A stretch of 64,000 nt of DNA, from positions 67,001 through 131,000 of the forward strand of contig JAEILZ010000009.1 in the NCBI GenBank assembly GCA_018873225.1, given 5' to 3'. Made by a program: the position numbers and the translations under genes. This document shows, in pieces, positions 12,067 to 23,413 of this stretch. The first letter of the stretch is position 1. Each line of letters starts with the position of its first letter. Source of the stretch: [Phialemoniopsis] sp. UDSM-2020. Lineage: Eukaryota; Ascomycota; Sordariomycetes; Thyridiales; Thyridiaceae. Under the pieces are notes generated by a model. That model saw nothing but the letters and a program-made list of their open reading frames with translations. It was not told the origin of the DNA and did not search any database.

Positions 12067-14451
12067 GGCTTGCGCTCTCTGCTGCAGGCTGTCTTGGTGA
12101 TGTGCTCGTCAGTGGTCAGAACTTGGTAAGTGCTCCCTTGAAGGCCCGGAATGCTCCAGTCTCTGATGGAATGCACTTACAGGGCTGCTGGCTTCCTTTA
12201 GCCTTCCGACTTGGAGAGTGTGAGATTGCAAAAGGTTCGACGTTGAGTGCGCAGAAAGACAACTTGAACAGTATCAAGCCTTCAAGTCAATAAGAAACGG
12301 GTCATGAGACTTGGCTTGCGGTTGATGGATAGTGACACCAGATCAATATCTTGAGATGGGGCTCTTCGAGATTCTGAGCAACCGGTGCAGGCCCAACAGA
12401 GAGCAGAAGCTCGCTGCCCCATTGTGATGTTGACACCGAATAGCGTTCTTCTGAGGAGTTACCACAGCAACCGTCAGTAAGTGTCCACTAATTGGCTCGG
12501 CTGGCGCCCGTAAGTGGGGCTTCGAATCAAGCACCGGATGCGGGGAGGATCACTCCCGGGCCCCGCCAGGTCCAGAGTCAGTCTAGACTGGGCGATAAAG
12601 GCATGTGTGCGATTGAAACAGAGAAGCCAGTAACAGCTACGTCTCTCCCTCAAGCTGCCATTATGCCTTCATCATGTGTGATGCCTGAAATGCATTGTAC
12701 TCAAGCTGTACCACTGCCACCCCAAGTCTATTTACGGGGGGCATCTTCATGAGCAAGTCGTCTAAGTGGGTATCAGAAAGGTTGATGGTTTTGAATTCAT
12801 CTCTACCCAGATCACTAACAAATCGCTGCTCCATATGCGCTTTAGGTAGTGGGATACTACGCCTTGGTGATCAGTTAAAATTGAGGTACGTCGAGAAGGC
12901 AAGCAGTTAGATGATTTAGTCGCCCAATTTTAAATGCTAAGTCGTGTTAAATTGAGCTCCCCCAGAGAAGATCGAGACACCGACGTCATTCCGCCTTGGA
13001 TCGACACACCCCTTCTCCAAGATGCGTCGGATGAAGGCCCAAGAGTGCGGGAGAATGAGGCTGAGGTAGGGCAGTACCATAAGCAAAGTTGGCAAACATG
13101 GTTCAGTCACAGAGTAGCGCTTACGGGTTACTGCAATCGAAGGTACCCAATAATGCGTATTTTACGCTCAACCTTAATCCGGTGGAGGTTGCCAAGCTTG
13201 CATCGCTGCAACATAAGGTACCTCGCATGTGTTTTCCTCGTTTGGGAGCCATCGCAGAGCCCTAGGTACGGGACCGCACATTTACAGAGAGATCAGAGTC
13301 TTGAAAGAAGGATTTAAAAGTATTACGCATCGTGAGAGAAATAGCTTAACCAGGGTCGCTCGCTGACTGGCTGCGCCTCCCAGAATACGCAACCTCAAGA
13401 CGGTATATATGTGTATGAGAAATTCACCGTAGCCCAGCTTCTTCAATAATTTGGAATGAAGAGACATCTTGAACACTCCGTAGGGAACATATCAATCCGT
13501 ATGTAGATCGTGGCAGAACATGAACCAAAGGCAGCTTGAGGTGAGTGAGCCGAGTGCGCCGCTCTCGGCTGCAGGCTCCGGAACGTCGTCACATTGACGC
13601 GACAGGCCGGCCAACCACACGGCTTCACAGTCTGCTGACGTTGTCTTTCCACCAAACAAAACCCGCCAGCCAAAGATAATTCTGGGCTCGTCTGGGCTCC
13701 TCGTCTCCACCTTTTACGACCGACTGACGATACATTCAACACGGATTGAGGCGCTAGCAAGAGGAGACAATGTGATATGTCTTCACGTGGCACCCGTCTA
13801 CGTAGGTACAGCAGCACAGCAGTTGAGGCAAGCCCGCTTCTTTGACCGACTCCCGTCTCCCGTTCTCCCCTCCAAGCACCAGGGCACCACGAGACGGGAC
13901 GACAACTGCCCTGCGTAACTGTGCATCCTTGTTTGCCTCAGTGTGCTATGTTTAACTCTTGACCCTCAACTCTTTGTTTGTCCGTCGGGTAATCGTCTGA
14001 TCGACCTCCCTCTTGCCCAAGTCTACTCTTGTACGTGGGACCCGTCCCCAAGCTTACACCGTATAAACCCCCGTCGCCAAGCATCGTCACTCAGCGGCAG
14101 GGGGGTTTGTTCAGTTACACGGCGAACGTTGGGTTTGACGTGCAGACTCACACGGCACCTGCCAAATCCTCCCCTCGTCTTCTGAGAGATTCTGTCAAAT
14201 AGATCCCTTCTTGGCTAGCCTTCCGTGCCTACCTGCATACTCTTGACCCATTACCCGCCGGGTGACACCGTCTCGCAGGGAGCTGCACAGCCAGGACAGG
14301 GCATCTCTTATCCCTCACCGTGCCCGGGTTGCTGCTTCTCTTGGCCGTGCAAAGTGGTCGCCCGTGGACCTGCACGCCGTCATCGGTACATGTACCTTGG
14401 GGAAGTTGGGCTGTCAGAGTTGGCAGCGAGCTGGCCCTTCACCTTAGCATT

Positions 14452-14458
14452 TATATAA
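14452..14458 (+). promoter_or_regulatory. TATATAA box of the luciferase-family gene
   Basis: A TATATAA sequence sits 125 bases before the start codon and is followed by a pyrimidine-rich stretch (14461-14480) of the kind seen at fungal transcription starts. A strong TATA box in a fungus often marks a regulated rather than constitutive gene. It is assigned by position only. Confidence 0.4.
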
Positions 14459-14523
14459 CCTGTTGTCCTTTTCTGCTTTCTGAATCTCGAAGTAAACCCT
14501 CCTATCATTCAACTCTTATACCT

Positions 14524-14562
14524 ATGCCTCCGTCACCTTGTTCCTATCGAATATTCTATTAG
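14524..14562 (+). other. 12-codon upstream ORF in the luciferase-family leader
   Basis: ATG at 14524 opens a 12-residue peptide ending at TAG 14560-14562, 20 bases before the main start and out of frame with it. The -3 base is C, so initiation is probably weak. If the TATA box at 14452 is used, this uORF lies in the mRNA. Confidence 0.4.
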
Positions 14563-14582
14563 CTCGTATACACACCGCCAGT

Positions 14583-15553
14583 ATGTCTTCGTCGGCTTTG
14601 AGCGTTGAAACACAAGTCGAAGAGATGGAACTCGAGAACAAGATGACTGTCGTCTCTGCCAACACCGACGGCCTCGGCCTCAACATGGTCATCCGTCAGG
14701 ATCCCTTCTCGGTCACCCTCGACGGCTCAGCAGTGGTGGCACTCGCCCTGGGTGTGGTCACGGGCATGCACTATATGCAAAAGACATTGTTCGAGTGTCT
14801 GCTCCTGCTCGTACCCATCATCCTCCTCGTCCGCAACGACTACCTCAACTTCCTCAAGCTGGGTCCAGGAGGCACTCCTCCGACATTCGCAGGCTACCTT
14901 CGACTGACCTGGCTTCGCCTCTTCGCGCTTCGTGATCCCTTCAGTCCTCCTGCGCCCGATCCGTCGCACTCCCCCAAAGCAGGCATCCTGAGCAACCTAC
15001 CATACCGTCCAGGACCGCGTCCTACAGTCGCCGGCCTGGCTCCACAGCGTCAGCTCGATCAGCATGCCCCAATAGATTGTTCACGCAGACTCAAGGCGGC
15101 GTTGCAAGCCGTCACGCGCCAGAACCCCAACAAGCTAGGCACGGCGACGTCGTGTGTCGAGAAGCATGGCTTTGGGCTGTTTGCCCGACACCCTGTCAAT
15201 GCTTTCGGCAACGGCGAGGTCTGCCACATCCACGACGCTGACCGCTCCATGCACATGAGTCTACACCCTGACGACATCAAGGAGGTGCTCCAGAAGGGTT
15301 GGGGCCAGCGTCATCCACTGGCTGTGACCAAGTGGGTGACGAGTCCGCTGCCAAACACATTTGTGTTGATTTATGCTCCGAGAGGTAGGTGCATCGATTT
15401 GACAAGTCAACCTTTCTGGGAGGCTTGAACACCGTGCTGATGTCTCCTATTATAGATGAATCCGACCTTAACATCATCTGCCAGATCATTGAGGCGGCGA
15501 TCTGGTACACCATGAACGAGAAAGTTGAAGTTGAACTACCGGAAAAGGCTTGA
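14583..15553 (+). CDS. Fungal luciferase-family protein (luciferase domain, DUF5519 type)
   Basis: A 299-residue predicted membrane-anchored protein from exons 14583-15384 and 15456-15553 (71-nt intron, GTAGGT...TATAG). Hydrophobic segments lie at about 49-62 and 69-83, followed by NDYLNFLKLGPGGTPPTFAGY. The C-terminal domain (about 210-290) has EVCHIHDADRSMHM, KEVLQKGWGQRHPLA and LIYAPRDE. From memory, the luciferase of the luminous mushroom Neonothopanus nambi has the same order of features: an N-terminal hydrophobic helix, a DYxxFLxxGP motif, the same KGWGQRHPLA string and YAPR near the end. I therefore place it in that family. Luciferase activity is not implied: ascomycete homologues are of unknown function, and no hispidin synthase or hydroxylase gene is nearby. 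Here the first in-frame ATG is used as start. Confidence 0.85.
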
Positions 15554-15930
15554 AGCATCGAAACTGATGAGCAATTTCGAACACATCAAGGGGGAAATTA
15601 ACAAGAAGACTGGCGGTCTGGGAGAGTGGGAGTTACGGTCAAGCGAGGAGTTTGGGTGCCACGAAATTAACGAGACTGGTCAAAACAAGGCGTATAGAGG
15701 ATTTGCATTAATTGTATTCGTCTTTGGTAATCTTCAACATTTGTTGTAATGCGTTGAGCTCTTGTGACTCTGTTATAATCCTGTGTCAATCATGCAAGAT
15801 AGCAGCCTTTGGGTCTGGACCTTGTGAGTGACTGATATACAATCATTACTGATACAACTAACACCATTCCCTCTTCATGAGGAACCGGCATTTCCATAAG
15901 TATTTTCATCGCCCGTCGTACACAAAACAC
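15554..15930. other. Intergenic, convergent 3' ends
   Basis: 377 bases between the ends of the luciferase-family gene and the cus2 gene. AT-rich, no coding frame of note, probably both 3' untranslated regions. Confidence 0.6.
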
Positions 15931-17139
15931 TCAACCCTCCTCATCCCCATGCTCGTCACCCTTCTTTGATTTCCTGTACCTCTCCTTTCCCGTGGCAAAC
16001 GACGCCTCCACTACCCTCCCGTCAAAGCTCCGGCCGCCCATAAGCCTGATACAGGCTTCGGCGGCATCAGTCTTCTTGAACTTGACGCTGACTATGCCTT
16101 CCTCCTCCTGGTCGTAGAGAATAACGTTGGTAACGTCGCCCAGCTTGGCGCACTCCTCTCGGATGTCCTCCTTGATGTCCAGTAGCGCAGCCGGGTCCTC
16201 GTCGAGCTCCTGTAGCGTGAACATGTGCTTGAGAATTACAAGCTTGTCCCACTTGGAGCTGCGGCTCTCCTGATGTAACGTGGACGGCTCATCATCGCTC
16301 CAGTCCGCCAGCTTGGCGTCGAGCTTTTGTGTCTTCTTGATGATCTTTTGCTTGTCTGCGTGGTCCCCGCGACGTGTGCCGCCGCCACCATTCTTGCCCT
16401 TGCCATTATCTCCCTTGCCATTATCTCCCTTGCCGCCCGCCTCGCCCTCCCCACCCTCGCCGCCCTGGTCGTAGTTGGTCTTCTTGTAACTCGAGTCCGC
16501 GGCCTGCACCTTTATGCGCCCACCGTCGCTCTCGCCGAACCGGAAATCCGTGTCGTCGAGCAGCATGATGGCCATGTCGACCGACTGCGGCTTGAAGAAG
16601 ACGACGAGCGCGTCGCCCTTGAAGTTGCCCTCGGCGTCGGCGTACAGCTTGACGCGCGGGCGGCCCGAGTCGATCTCCTCGGCGATGACGCCGCACTTGC
16701 GCGAGAAGAGCTCGGCGACCTCGTCGACGGTCGCGTCGGCCGGCAGGCCCGTGACGTAGATAGCCGTGTTCTGCTTGGGCGCGGGTGGCGCACGCTGCCG
16801 CTTGCCGCCGCGCTGCCTGCCGTTCGACTCCTCGTAGCCGTTGCCGCCGTCCTGCTTCCTCTTGCGACCGTTCTGGTCTTGCGCTGCCTCGTCGTAGTTG
16901 TTATTATGCGCCAAGGCGTAGGCTGCCTGCTGCGCCTCTATGAGGTCGTCGTCTATGATCGGTATCCAGCGCTTCAGACCCCTGTCAAACTCGTACTCTG
17001 TGCCGTCGTCCTGTACCGCGATGTACTTGTTCTCGAGGCGGGAGAAGGATATGCGCTCATCGTTATCGAATTCTGAGATGTCGGTCGGAAAGGACCAGAT
17101 CTCTGCGATGGGTTCTGTCGGTGCGGTAGAGTCTGCCAT
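15931..17139 (-). CDS. cus2: U2 snRNP-associated splicing factor Cus2/HTATSF1
   Basis: An intronless 402-residue RNA-binding protein. The first ATG gives MADSTAPTEP. The N-terminal half has an acidic, aromatic stretch (EYEFDRGLKRWIPIIDDDL) typical of Tat-SF1 proteins, then a basic linker. RRM1 begins at NTAIYVTGLPADAT (about residue 123) with the RNP1-like GDALVVFF. A Gly/Lys-rich low-complexity linker with repeated GDNGKG follows. The C-terminal RRM is a U2AF-homology motif: acidic helix DIKEDIREECAKLG, then GGRSFDGR carrying the Arg-X-Phe signature that grips tryptophan ligand motifs, as in SF3B1. In yeast, Cus2 binds U2 snRNP and must be displaced by Prp5, whose gene is also in this window. 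Confidence 0.9.
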   Translation of the reverse strand: MADSTAPTEPIAEIWSFPTDISEFDNDERISFSRLENKYIAVQDDGTEYEFDRGLKRWIPIIDDDLIEAQQAAYALAHNNNYDEAAQDQNGRKRKQDGGNGYEESNGRQRGGKRQRAPPAPKQNTAIYVTGLPADATVDEVAELFSRKCGVIAEEIDSGRPRVKLYADAEGNFKGDALVVFFKPQSVDMAIMLLDDTDFRFGESDGGRIKVQAADSSYKKTNYDQGGEGGEGEAGGKGDNGKGDNGKGKNGGGGTRRGDHADKQKIIKKTQKLDAKLADWSDDEPSTLHQESRSSKWDKLVILKHMFTLQELDEDPAALLDIKEDIREECAKLGDVTNVILYDQEEEGIVSVKFKKTDAAEACIRLMGGRSFDGRVVEASFATGKERYRKSKKGDEHGDEEG

Positions 17140-17525
17140 TGTGCTGATCTTCACACAAGTCTAGACACGAAGATGCCTGGACAAGAGAGGATTTCTGGAA
17201 GCAATTGGGCAACTTGATGGAGGGGTTTGATCAGATCGAGGTCCAAGGCTGAAGCTTTCCTTGCAGTGACAGCTGATAGGCGCTAACGATAGCGCATGCA
17301 TCAGGGATTCCAGGGTCAATTCACGATGTCTCTTAGCGCGCGCACGGTGCACACCTCAATATCGGAGCCAAAAGTATTGAGGACTGGTATAAAGACGGCT
17401 AAAGCTACTACACTGATTGCTTTTCAGTGACAAGTGCCAGGTTCCATTATCATGTTCTATGTTATGTTCTCTTCTTTTTTGAGAGACAGTCCCAGCATGA
17501 GGTTGCCAGTCTGCTTGGTCAACCC
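17140..17525. other. Spacer between cus2 and rpn13 (same strand)
   Basis: 386 bases holding the cus2 promoter/leader and the end of the rpn13 transcript. No coding frame or RNA gene was seen. Confidence 0.6.
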
Positions 17526-19061
17526 TCACTGATCTTCTTGCACAGTCTTCTTCACGCCCTCGACAAAGGCCTTGACAGCATCGCTGCCACCCAGAGGCAT
17601 TGTGCCTCCTCGGAGAAAGCCATTGTTCTCCACCTTGACTCCAAGTGCGCTCGAAACAGCAGGCAGGCCCCCATCCCTCAATGCCATCGTTAGGGTGCCG
17701 AGGCTCTGATGAAACTGCGGGCTTCGGAGAACCCTCTTGAGGAGTCTCTTCTTCTGGTCCAGGTTCAACGCCGCCCCTGCATTAGATCCCTGCTCTCCCT
17801 CTTGAACGCCTCGACCGTTCTCGATATCGAGACTCTGCTTGAAGAGAACCACAAAGTGCTCCGGAAGCGCTTCGACGAGACCGTTGATGACACCCTCGGG
17901 AGCGGATTCGATAACCGGAACGGTGACTGACGTGTCGAGCAGATCGCTCAGGATAGGGAAACCTTTCGTTTCTCCTTGCTGGCCACCACCCAAGTTGGAC
18001 TGACCCTGTAGCGAGGCAAGTAGATTCCTCACGACTGCGGCGGCATCAGGAGTGGCTGAGCTTACACTAGGAGCAAGTTAGCATCATAGTACGAGTGAAC
18101 TTCAGACGTGTGGACAAGAAAGCAGAGAGTCGTAAAAAAGCAGAATTCTGTTGTATGTCATACGCCATGTCTAGAAATACATAGGTAGGGTTTGGCCCAA
18201 TGCTTTTCTGTAACCGGCCCTTGCCTGGATGATACTCGTCTGATGGTGACGGTCCCCGAAGCCTGCCTGACTAAGAAACATGCAAACTCCACAACTCATG
18301 CAATGGAAAAACACCTACGCTCTCGCACCATCTGCTCCGCCCTCCCGAGAGTCCTCGCCCTCTCGGCGAACATCTCCACCAGTCGCGTCGGGTCCAGCAC
18401 CTCCGGTACCACCCTCGTGGTGCTCGTTGGGGTTGCCACGGCCTTCGACGTCCTCCATAGTCTCGTCATCATCGTCGTCGCGTCTGCTGTCATCCGTGTT
18501 GTTGCTAACCTGGGCAAGCTCCCGGTTGACGTCAACCTCCTCGCCCTGCAAGAGCTGGTTGACAATCTCGCCGATCTTCCTGTCGCGAGGACTGATCCAA
18601 GCGGGGTCGCCGCTCCGGCCTTGGGGCTTAGACTGGAGCCAAAAGAGGTGTCGTTGTGAGGAGCCGGCGAACTTCAGAACGAAAATTCGTCCGTTGGTCT
18701 TGGCTGTAGGTTGATCGGAAGACTTGGAGTCGTAGGGAACGAAGCTGCAGTCTGGCGGAACAATGACGAGGTCAAGTTCGGGGTCGTCGAGAGGCTTGCT
18801 CCTTGAGCGCCAGCAGAAGTGAATCAGGTCTAGCAATATCATTGTCAGTGACGGCGGCCTATGTCAGGTAAATACATGAACACACCATCCTCGCTGTATA
18901 GGTAGATGTATCCCGGCTCGGCCTCTGGCTTGACCTTGTAGGGCCGGCTTGTCTCCTGAAATAGGTGTCAGCTGTGAGCGTCTCTGCGGGCTGGTCGCGT
19001 TTCTACTGACATCGACTTGACATTGGCCGGCTTTGAATGTGATTATGGGGATAATCGACAT
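17526..19061 (-). CDS. rpn13: Proteasome ubiquitin receptor Rpn13/ADRM1
   Basis: A 390-residue 19S regulatory particle subunit that binds ubiquitin chains and, in the long-form family, recruits a UCH37-type deubiquitinase. Four exons: 19061-19011, 18955-18886, 18829-18319 and 18066-17526. The first two exons are tiny and encode the beginning of the Pru domain (MSIIPIITFKAGQCQV, then PGYIYLYSED). Pru continues with LIHFCWRSR and ILVL-like strands up to GSSQRHLFWLQSK (about residue 110). A strongly acidic linker (DDDDDETMEDVEG) leads to the C-terminal DEUBAD domain: FPILSDLLDTS, then VLRSPQFHQSLGTLTMALRDGG. Having DEUBAD distinguishes it from the short yeast Rpn13. Intron 1 and other donors use GTCAGT/GTGTGT/GTAGGT; the intron 3 branch is TGCTAAC. 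Head-to-head with rpl6. Confidence 0.93.
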
Positions 19062-19568
19062 TTTGGTCGTTTGCAGGTAGGGTCGATCAGTAGGAGAGGG
19101 GAAAAGCGGAATGCAGAAGCAAGGGAGCTTTTCTGCACTGGAGGGTGAGGAGAGGTTGAGCTTGCTCAGCCTTGTGATGGATGGATGAGGTACGACGAGG
19201 TGGAAGCTCCCAGATCTGGCCCAGTCTCTGGTGGCTCGAAATGGTTTAGCTCTGGAAGCTGCTCAGGCCCCCAGCTTTCTGACGTCTGCTTTTTTCAATG
19301 ACTAAGCGTGAGAATTTGCCGAGCCGTCAGCAAGTGGCAGGAAAAAGACACCAGCCGCATTTCCAAAGTCAACCCGGGCAAAGGTCACGTGGGGAAAAGC
19401 CTTTGCATCTTTCCAGATCGGGGCTAGCTTGGGAGGGCTTTAAGCGACCTAATGCCAAATCTCCAACCCACGGCGCCCACACGAAATTTCTCGAAAATCG
19501 GGAAGACAGCAATTCGACAATCGACGACTTTTCTTCGTTCTCCCAACAACCACCCCAAGTCAGTCACC
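19062..19568. other. Bidirectional promoter of rpn13 and rpl6
   Basis: 507 bases between divergent starts, with pyrimidine-rich leader sequence before rpl6. I could not assign specific factor sites. Confidence 0.6.
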
Positions 19569-20533
19569 ATGTCGGCGAAGACAGAGCCCACGAGCAAGAA
19601 GTTCGGTTCTTCGACCCGCGCGGTCCCTCACCACTCCCAGAAGGCCCAGAAGTGGTACCCTGCCGAGGATGACTCCGAGAAGAAGACGGTACGTTTTGGG
19701 CTGCAGATTTCCATGAGCGGCGGCGGCGGCTCGACACATGGCAAGCTGGCGATGGGGACACTCTGATTGTCTGCTCGCGGGAGGCGATCCGGAAGGCAGC
19801 GTCGCTGCGCTACCGACGGGATCATCGAGAGGCACATGAAAGCGGCCCAGGACGTGCAGCCTTGAATATTTAATATTCTTGGTACACAATCGCGAGCGGA
19901 CAACGGGGCAATCAATCAGAGCCAGCTTGCTTGGGAGAGCAGTTTTTGAATTTTAAAATCAGAATGCTAATGTGCGCCGAACAGACTCGCAAGGCCGTCC
20001 GCGCCTGGGCTCCTCGCAAGGCCCTCCAGCCCGGTACCGTCCTGATCCTCCTCGCTGGCCGTTTCCGGGGCAAGCGCGTTGTCCTCCTCAAGACCCTCGA
20101 CCAGGGTGTCCTCCTTGTCACCGGCCCCTTCAAGATCAACGGTGTCCCCCTCCGGAGAGTCAACGCCCGCTATGTCATCGCCACGTCACAGAAGGTCGAG
20201 CTCGCTGGTGTTGACCAGAAGAAGATTGAGGAGATCGCTCAGCCCAAGTACTTCACCGCTGAGAAGGCCAAGGAGAAGGCTGGCGAGGAGGCTTTCTTCA
20301 AGCAGGGAGAGAAGCCCCAGGTACGAGAACACCCACACAGGCCGAGACGTCTGGGACAAGGTTACTGACAGATCCAACAGAAGAAGCAGATCAGCAGCAG
20401 CCGGGCAGCGGACCAGAAGGCCATCGACAAGGCTCTCCTGGCCAACATCAAGAAGGTCGACATGCTCGCGAGCTACCTCGCCTCTTCCTTCAGCTTGCGC
20501 AAGGGTGACAAGCCCCACGAGATGAAGTGGTAG
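19569..20533 (+). CDS. rpl6: Large-subunit ribosomal protein eL6
   Basis: A 202-residue cytosolic 60S protein. Exons are 19569-19688, 19985-20320 and 20381-20533. The family core is unmistakable: [43 protein letters not shown], and the end [14 protein letters not shown], close to the yeast ending. The N-terminal 26 residues before [11 protein letters not shown] are longer than in yeast, as is common in filamentous fungi. The first intron is 296 nt, several times longer than others in the window, and the second is 60 nt. I looked for C/D-box snoRNA signatures in the long intron and found none convincing. Confidence 0.97.
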
Positions 20534-21030
20534 GCGAAAGGGAGTTGAAAATTGGCGGTTATGCGAATAGCATTTGGCTGGCTGGACGGTTGTGCGTGGG
20601 CTGGTTTTGACTTGGGCTTGGCCATTGCATTAGGACGTTGAAAGGTTACGGTCCATTCTGGCGTCTGTAATGAGGTTTTTTACAGTCAACAAAGATCATA
20701 AAATCCGGGTTCCCATGGGCTAGAGCCTCACAGGAAGAAATCACATGAAACCAAAATCATTTTTTGCACAGTGGTTTGGCTTTTGACTTTGATTGTATAT
20801 GATGTGACACTTGCAATTACAGAAGTTCGATTCCTTCATTCAAATTCTGCTCTAGACACAATCTAGAAGCTGATGGGATGTGGGAGAGGCCAAATGGTGT
20901 ATGTTTCGTGGTTTTCATATGAGACAGAGTCCAAAAGCTTCTCGGCCTTGGGCATTCATTGGCCTGAATTAATGTGTACTGTGGAATAGCCTCTCCTCTT
21001 GTCTATCATGGGTGTACAATAGCTCGCCCC
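20534..21030. other. Intergenic, convergent 3' ends of rpl6 and dpp3
   Basis: 497 AT-rich bases with T- and A-runs, probably both 3' untranslated regions. No coding frame was recognised. Confidence 0.6.
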
Positions 21031-23413
21031 TTACGCCTCACGATCCGCCCAGCTCTGGACCAGACCTTCGAGGGTCGGTTCGTACTCCTTGCAGGTGACT
21101 TTGCCAGTGGCCTCGTCAAGATAAGTATTGGCTTGCACAAAGACCTTCCTGGGCTGCTTGTTCTTGAGCACAACATCCCGGACCGTAGTTCCCCAGTATT
21201 CGAGCCCGACCTTGGACATCTGGCCGGCGAAGAAGGCGGTACCGGTCTCGACGTCGGCGGTAGACTTGTAGATGTGCAGCTTCTGGAGGAAGTCGCCGAC
21301 AGCTAAATCTATGAGTTAATACAAAAGTTCCCGTAACTTATTCCCATGGGGCTCACTTACCCTTGCGTCCCGTAGTCAGGATCTTTGAGCGGTCCAGGTG
21401 GATGGTGAGATCTGAAAGGTCATCGTTCTTGTAGACGAGTTTGCAGAAGTCATCGCCGGCTTCCAGGAAGCACTTGAGGATGGCAAATCGAGCCTGGCAA
21501 TGGGGCTGTCCCCATTTCTGGCTCTTGGGATCCCAAAACTCCACCGAAGTCAGGCCAGCCCGGGCCATGCTGAGGTAGGAGGCGTAGAGGACGTTACCGG
21601 CCTCCCCGTCCATATTCACACTGCCATCACCGTAGCCGAAGATCTGCAAAGCCGAGAACTCACAGCTCAGATACATGGCTACCAGCTCCGCGCGGCACTC
21701 CTCGTAGGCACCGGCCAGTCCTCCGAACAGCGATCCCCATGTTTGACCCGGCTTGTACCAGGTGGTCACGGGCTTGTTCGTGAGCGGGCTGACCGGCGGA
21801 TGGTCCTTGTCAAAATTGAATTCCCCTGGAGAAGTCTCCTGGAGAAGTTTGCCGCACCCGTGACCAGTCAACTCATGCAGACCTACCTGCACCTCAAAGG
21901 ATGCATCGCGGTATTTCTGATAGAGTTCCAGGTCCTCGTCCCGTATGAAAGGGATTTTCTCATTCGGTGCCTTGGCACTTAGCACATTACCCAGGGAAAC
22001 GTTCTTGAATCCCTCGGTCTGTCGAATGTCGTCGTAGTTGGGAATGTTGATACCGGCGGGAATGCCGGAACCGCAGAAGGTGAGGACTTCGAGCGAAGTG
22101 AAGTCTGGTGACAGGAACTTGTCTTTCTCGAAGTCCTTGGACCAGGGAAGAATAGGAATGAGGTCTGGTGCAGCTGCAACAAGCCCTGCGAAGGCCTTTG
22201 TACGCTCCTTGTTGACAATGGCAGCGAAACCCTCCCATTCGCCCCTTGTTCCGGCAGGGTCCCTGTAGGTTTCAATGAAGCCGATGTTGCACTCAACCAT
22301 TGGGCCCTTGTCGCGAATCCAGTACCTCTGGCTGTCCTTGAAAGCTAGCAAAGAGCCCTCGTCAAAAGACTTCGCATAGGCTGAATGCATGTCCTTCTCT
22401 GTGTCGTTGTCGGCGTTATCGCCGGCTTGAGCGATGTTCTTGGCGATATCTGCCATTTCCTTGGAGTAGTCACCATAGACCAGCTTCACTGTCTTCCCCT
22501 GCAGAGGACCATCCTCGATCTGGAATTCGGTGTCTTTGCCAATATCGCCGCCGTTCTGCGGGACACTAGTCTGGCCTGAAGCAATCAGGAGCTCGAAGAC
22601 GCCGCCACTGCTCTTCTGAAGGCGTGTGTTCTCGGGTAGTAGGCCCTTGGACTCCATCCACTTGGAGACTGCGGAGATCTCGTCTTTGGTGATGTCTGGC
22701 GAGTTAGGATAGTATGTCGTGAGGTGCCCATCGTCGGTAAAGCCAAGGTGGAGGAGGCCTGGCTTGTCCGTTGAGAAGATCGCGCCGTTAGTAGCCTTGT
22801 AATGGCGTTCTGCGTCAGGGGATGTGGCTGCAAGGGCAGCTACGTCGCTCTCCTTGCATCGTGGGATGAATTTGGAGTCGCCGAAGCTTTTGTAGTTACC
22901 GCTGTTTCCAAGAAACTGGACAGCATATTCAAGGAAGGACGTCACGTCGGCCTCTGCGACACCTGCCTTCTGCCCAAGCGCTTTCCAGTCTCCGCCGGTA
23001 CTCTTGTGGAGGGCAATGATGAAATCATAGATGGACTCGGCCTCTGGCGAGACCTGTCTCAGAACTATGCGCCTGCCGGCGAAAGAAGCCCTAGAGTCGC
23101 GTTAAATGAACGAACGGTGCTACCGAGATGAAAATCCTTACTGGCTGATGAAGTGTGCATAGCGTTTCTGCTTGTCGGACAAGGCGTCAAAGTGCTTCTT
23201 GATCTCAAGTCTCACGACGCTAGGAGGGGCATCGGCCAAGTAGTTGCTTAGCTCCTGAGCTGTTAGAGTCATGCTTGCATGAAAGGATCGGCGGGTATTT
23301 GGCGGTAGGACACGATGGGACAAAGTGAGTGTCGGGCGTCTGAGTCTTGGACAACAGGACGAAAGTCTCGGCGGTTGAAGACAACGACTGAGGGGTGAAA
23401 GAGGGACACGCAT
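21031..23413 (-). CDS. dpp3: Dipeptidyl peptidase III (family M49), with optional mitochondrial leader
   Basis: A zinc exopeptidase that removes dipeptides from oligopeptides. Exons are 23413-23142, 23090-21361 and 21302-21031, giving 757 residues from the first ATG or 710 from the internal ATG at 23272; the shorter length is the yeast/human size. The M49 motif HELTGHGCGK (about residue 496 of the long form) supplies two zinc histidines and the catalytic Glu; EECRAE (about 50 residues later) supplies the third ligand. The extra 47 residues contain nine Arg, no Asp/Glu and end in RRSFHAS before MTLTAQEL, which reads as a mitochondrial presequence. Two products from two starts are therefore likely, but this is inferred. 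Intron 1 has a TTTAAC branch site. The identity is not in doubt. Confidence 0.95.

Larger units (their letters stand above)
12067..14582. other. Long intergenic region before the luciferase-family gene
   Basis: A 2.5 kb gap between two divergently read genes (minus DUF3405, plus luciferase-family). Frames are short and lack codon bias. The region is mixed in composition, with several AGGTAC/GTACCT words around 13140-13270 and a pyrimidine-rich strand close to 14480-14540. No RNA gene, transposon end or coding relic was recognised, but an unannotated noncoding transcript cannot be excluded. Confidence 0.5.

Noticed and set aside
12490..12535. A-box and B-box-like words close together
   Set aside because: They are only about 20 bases apart, far too close for a tRNA gene.
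16327..17076. 249-codon frame antisense to cus2
   Set aside because: Shadow of the conserved RRM protein; Leu/Val/Ala-rich and without a domain.
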